Source: Xestospongia bergquistia
Lineage: Eukaryota; Porifera; Demospongiae; Haplosclerida; Petrosiidae
Direction: 5' to 3'
Assembly (NCBI GenBank): GCA_963965975.1
Contig: OZ014411.1
Coordinates: forward strand, 2,775,001 to 2,839,000
Length of the DNA: 64,000 bases
Every line of letters starts with the position of its first letter. The first letter of the stretch is position 1. Below, one piece after another: positions 61,501 through 64,000 of the stretch. The notes under the pieces were generated by a model. The model ran no database searches and had not been told where the DNA came from. It saw nothing but the letters and a program-made list of their open reading frames with translations. Position numbers and translations under genes: made by a program.

Positions 61501-62198
61501 TCAACTACAACATGGTACAAGTGATTGTGGGGTTTTTTCATTGGCTTTTGCCACATCTCTTTGCGGTGGACAAACCCCAACACAAATAACCTACATTCAA
61601 CATCAATTGAGGGACCACCTTTGTCACTGTCTTGAAAATAAGACAATTACCCCTTTCCCTTGTCAGCAGCGAAAAAAGAAAGCAAAACCATATGTTGCTG
61701 ATATGAAATTCAGAGTATACTGCAAGTGTCGTCAACCAGAAGAGGGTAGAATGATTGAGTGCGAAGACTGCAAAGAATGGTATCATGAAGATTGTGTTGA
61801 AGTCCCAAGTGTCATTTGGCAGACCAACAGTCACATATCATGGATATGTGACTCTTGTATAAAAACTCTTAATTAATTGTAACATTATCTATATAATATA
61901 ACCTATAATTACATAACTTGTACTGACTTTATTTAGATTAAATGCTAAATCTTATTATAATCAGATCAAATTGGGCTTGGGACCAAGTCTTGCTGCCAAA
62001 AGTAGACCTAGGTCCAAATTTTGTTGCAAAAAGTGGACCTATCTCTAGGAACAAATTTTGCAGTATAGGTCCAAATTAGGCAGCAAAATTTGGTCCTAGG
62101 TCCAAATTTAGCTTGCATAAATTGGACCTAGGTCCAAATTTTGCATGCAAAAATTGGACCTAGGTCCAATTTTAACTAGGAACAAATTTTCCATGACA
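58558..62198 (+). mobile_element. Ginger1 DNA transposon, 3641 bases, target duplication GGTT
   Basis: The ends are inverted: TGTCACGAAAAATTTGGTCC on the left and, as complement of the right end, TGTCATGGAAAATTTGTTCC. GGTT stands directly outside both ends (58,554-58,557 and 62,199-62,202), a four-base target duplication as known for Ginger1. Subterminal palindromes TTTGGACCTAGGTCCAAA and variants are repeated, about twice on the left and five or six times on the right (61,970-62,175). The element carries one multi-exon transposase gene on the plus strand. Ginger1 elements with a C-terminal Ulp1 or OTU protease are established in the literature; this one adds a PHD finger. It lies inside a coding exon of the SAM-domain gene. 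Confidence 0.9.
58796..61876 (+). CDS. Ginger1 transposase: integrase-like core, Ulp1-type protease, PHD finger
   Basis: Nine exons with short GT-AG introns: 58,796-58,965, 59,036-59,191, 59,242-59,487, 59,538-59,669, 59,731-59,855, 59,912-60,167, 60,216-60,348, 60,395-61,042 and 61,092-61,876. Domains in order: HHCC zinc finger (CHADPTSGHLG, CDECQRTR), DDE core (IDFIGP, ITSDQGREF, VNGLDE), GPY/F motif (YKWKGPYEI), a Pro/Ser-rich linker (60.45-60.7 kb), a lysine-rich basic stretch, a Ulp1-like cysteine protease (His in NENHWITA, Asp in VDIFDSM, Gln in FQPVQLQ, Cys in GTSDCGVF), and a C4HC3 PHD finger (YCKCRQPEEGRMIECEDCKE onward). The protease triad is complete. The integrase part has at least one in-frame stop, so the copy is probably not active. 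The protease and PHD part is open in one exon of 262 codons. Confidence 0.85.
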
Positions 62199-62591
62199 GG
62201 TTTCCTCCAATTTAGTTGACGTTGGAGTTACCTGGAAATTCTCAGAAGAGCTTTCAACCTGGAATATTCAAAAGATTATAAATCAATGTTGTACATTATT
62301 AAATATTAAAAATAAACATACTGGAAGAATTTAATTTGCATGACTTTGGAGTTGAAGGAGATGAGATACATTCTACACATGTTTGAACAATTTTCTTTAT
62401 TTTCATATGGCTACCAAGTACAGGACATAATTCTCGAAGATATTCATCATTAAGTTATATATAAATGCAATTCCACCAATTCTATTCTGTTTAAAAGTTT
62501 CAATAACATCTTCGTCTAACGATGGCAACTCTTCCCTAAAAAAAACACAAATATCATCAGATGTCATAGTGCTAAAGTCGTGAAGACTCAT

Positions 62592-63185
62592 TTTGATACA
62601 GAGAAGTCCAACATAACTAGTAATTAAGAGAAAAAGAATATCAGTATAGAATACTATTGACTTATACCTACCACTTATGCAAGAACACTTTATATTATCA
62701 TTTACATGTTAATCATTGGACAATGAGGTTTGAAGCGAAGCATCGTTACTTTAAACAGTTGGTTAATGTTCTAGGAAATTTCACTAACATCTGCTACTCA
62801 TTGGTTCTTAGATATCAGCTATACTAATGCTTCCTAAACCTAAACGTTGACACTCTACAAGGAGAAGAATTAGAAGTTGGCCCAGGTATTCCTAAAATTG
62901 TCTGTTTTTACCATTAGTCCCAAAGACTTAAGCTATTTATATAATATAAGTGTGGCTTCAACAGTAACCCAATTTATACCTTAATAAATTCATATAACTG
63001 CCTGGTCAACACATTTAAATATTAAATTTAGCTGAATGAAATGTGATTTGGTTATTAGAGTGTTCAGGTCAAAAACATTATCCTTCAAGAGTATCCTGTA
63101 TGGCAACTAACAACACTAAGTAATTTTATTGGATATAAGTATAATTACATAACTTTGAGTTAACATATATTATATCACATTTTCA
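62592..63185. other. Gene-free interior of the CACTA-like element
   Basis: It lies between the start of the SAM-domain gene (minus) and the transposase tail (plus), so it is a candidate divergent or internal promoter region. I see no coding signal. Confidence 0.5.
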
Positions 63186-63430
63186 AGGAGTAATTGGGTA
63201 AAGCACAATGGAGTATGCTTTCAAGAAAAAGCCTGTGCTGTCCTTAAAAAAGAAAATGATGAACCCACTTTGGACAAATTTCAAGCATTTTTATCATTCA
63301 AAACCATTTGCTTTTACTAGTAACAAAACTTCATACAATTCAGTTCAGTGAACATTATCATGCTGTTGTTGTTAGCAAAACCAACAGATACATGTATGTG
63401 TGGGCAAAAAGCCTCCAGGATTTTCATGTT
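63186..63430 (+). pseudogene. C-terminal tail of a CACTA-type transposase
   Basis: The plus strand reads NWVKHNGVCFQEKACAVLKK followed by ENDEPTLDKFQAFL, then after one frame change LVTKLHTIQFSEHYHAVVVS and WAKSLQDFHVYG. This order (NGV.F..K..V....ND.P.FGK, then L.T..F.EH.HAY.V, then L.D.HP) is that of the conserved tail that follows the catalytic region in many animal TNP2-like proteins. Only the tail is left. It has the same orientation as the fragment at 26.0 kb. Confidence 0.5.
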
Positions 63431-63589
63431 TATGGTATGTATTCTATTCTTCATATTGATACTTATATGACTACTAACTTTATTGTGATAAAATGGAATT
63501 TTTTTGAATAGAATTTTTTATATTAAAAAGTAAAAATGATTACAAGAAATTTTGACTAGTATTCATTCATGTTTTTAATAGACCTAAAA

Positions 63590-63786
63590 CACAGTTTTAC
63601 TATAACACTATATGGTTCATCATAACACCTGGAGAGACAAGGCAGCACCTTAGTGTCATCATAAGAACAAGATCTTTAAGACTGGTGTTACTACGACACT
63701 AAAATCCAAGATAACACTAAGGTGTTATTGTAACAACATGTCCCTTGACACTATGGTATTACCATGACACCAGCAATTTTACTGTG
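63590..63786. repeat. Right terminal and subterminal repeats of the CACTA-like element
   Basis: Words such as TAGTGTCATCATAAG, TAACACTAAGGTGTTATTG and ACCATGACACCAGCAATTTT are inverted partners of the left array. They are more diverged than the left units, which suggests the element is not very young. Confidence 0.65.
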
Positions 63787-64000
63787 CAGTGAATAGCCCT
63801 TACTACACCCATCTGCTTGATATAACTGATAAGAAATTATTGTCTATATTCTATGAACTTTCGGGTCATACACTGTGAAAATAGATTGGTTGATTTAACA
63901 TTAATCTGCATGCATGCATTGTATTCATGAAGTATATAAAAAGGGAAGATTTGTAGAGTATTAAATATCACAGTGTTGCAGTCTTACTAAAATATACTGT
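63787..64000 (+). repeat. Right flank of the insertion, matching 18,780-19,040 inverted
   Basis: CAGTGAATAGCCCTTACTAC onward matches the complement of the region left of the empty site at 19.04 kb, including TGATAAGAAATTATTGT and AATACACTGTGAAAAT-type words. It is a continuation of the D/E flank family, with no coding signal. Confidence 0.75.

Larger units (their letters stand above)
57209..62591 (-). pseudogene. SAM-domain (SAMD3-like) gene split by the Ginger1 insertion
   Basis: The right part (62,591-62,199) starts MSLHDFSTMTSDDICVFF and reads a sterile alpha motif domain ending in LRELCPVLGSHMKIKKIV, with one frame shift in the middle. The left part (58,557-57,209) continues with YPSAKKLERVAERL, DSWKKDLQNKFKN, AIRRKWIENDQPHVTEILEE-FPCFM, and a last exon with AIHSCLVTYYVFNIVYPQQT. 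This order is that of the animal SAMD3-like proteins of unknown function. Short GT-AG introns divide the parts. At least two in-frame stops (after QHTSLRD and after ITSDNFD) exist beside the shift and the transposon, so it is dead. It may be a passenger or accessory gene of the surrounding CACTA-like element, since it lies between the element's ends. Confidence 0.75.
56846..63786. mobile_element. CACTA/EnSpm-like element with nested Ginger1, about 6.9 kb
   Basis: Left end CACTGTAAATTTCATGGTGT (about 56,850) and the complement of the right end, CACAGTAAAATTGCTGGTGT (to about 63,786), are imperfect inverted repeats. Both are followed inward by arrays of GTGTCAT/ATGACAC words, the subterminal repeats typical of CACTA elements. 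Inside are a SAM-domain gene on the minus strand, a transposase tail on the plus strand, and a later Ginger1 insertion. An empty version of the site at 19.04 kb gives the outer limits to within a few bases; the target duplication is 2-4 bases and not resolved. The superfamily call rests on end sequence and transposase wording and is not certain. Confidence 0.6.

Overview
The window is AT-rich eukaryotic DNA with short GT-AG introns and animal-type genes: cysteine dioxygenase, a COP1-type WD40 fragment, a four-span membrane protein, orphan seven-span receptors and a kelch plus kinase fusion. It is dense with young duplications and transposons. An early-branching animal, most likely a demosponge, fits best. 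That is an inference from gene style; no ribosomal or mitochondrial marker is present to prove it.

Layout. 0-9.3 kb: a decayed receptor copy, a fragment of Ty3-type integrase, a duplicated block carrying a small-molecule-type methyltransferase gene (4.3-5.1 kb), and a fossil Ty3/gypsy-type pol region (6.0-9.3 kb) bounded by 19-bp inverted repeats. 9.3-12.9 kb: AT-rich repeats, a fold-back and a long CT tract. 12.9-17.2 kb: an intact seven-span receptor gene and a dead copy of a GIY-YIG-like gene. 18-23.5 kb and 53.2-57.1 kb: two plus-strand copies (D and E) of a block with a GIY-YIG-like gene, a truncated mini-copy before it, and two conserved short ORFs. 23.6-25.1 kb: inverted repeats enclosing COP1-like WD40 exons. 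28.8-30.2 kb: an apparently intact CDO1 gene. 33.8-38.4 kb and 42.3-48.4 kb: minus-strand units B and C, each with a full two-exon GIY-YIG-like gene; C also has a second intact receptor. 39.3-40.6 kb: a four-exon, four-span membrane protein. 48.8-51.3 kb: a broken kelch, coiled-coil and kinase gene.

The right end is a nest of three layers. A CACTA/EnSpm-like element (about 56.85-63.79 kb) has GTGTCAT-rich subterminal repeats and holds a dead SAM-domain (SAMD3-like) gene and a transposase tail. A Ginger1 DNA transposon (58,558-62,198, target duplication GGTT) sits inside a coding exon of that gene. Ginger1 encodes a multi-exon integrase-like transposase joined to a Ulp1-type protease and a PHD finger. 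An unoccupied version of the outer insertion site lies, inverted, near 19.04 kb.

Intact-looking host genes: two seven-span receptors, CDO1, the four-span protein, and GIY-YIG-like genes B, C and E (D is shorter). The GIY-YIG-like family shares a promoter with an AP-1-like palindrome (GAGTCA...TGACTC), and is the strongest candidate for an undescribed lineage-specific gene family. Family assignments are from reading motifs by eye; no database search was run.
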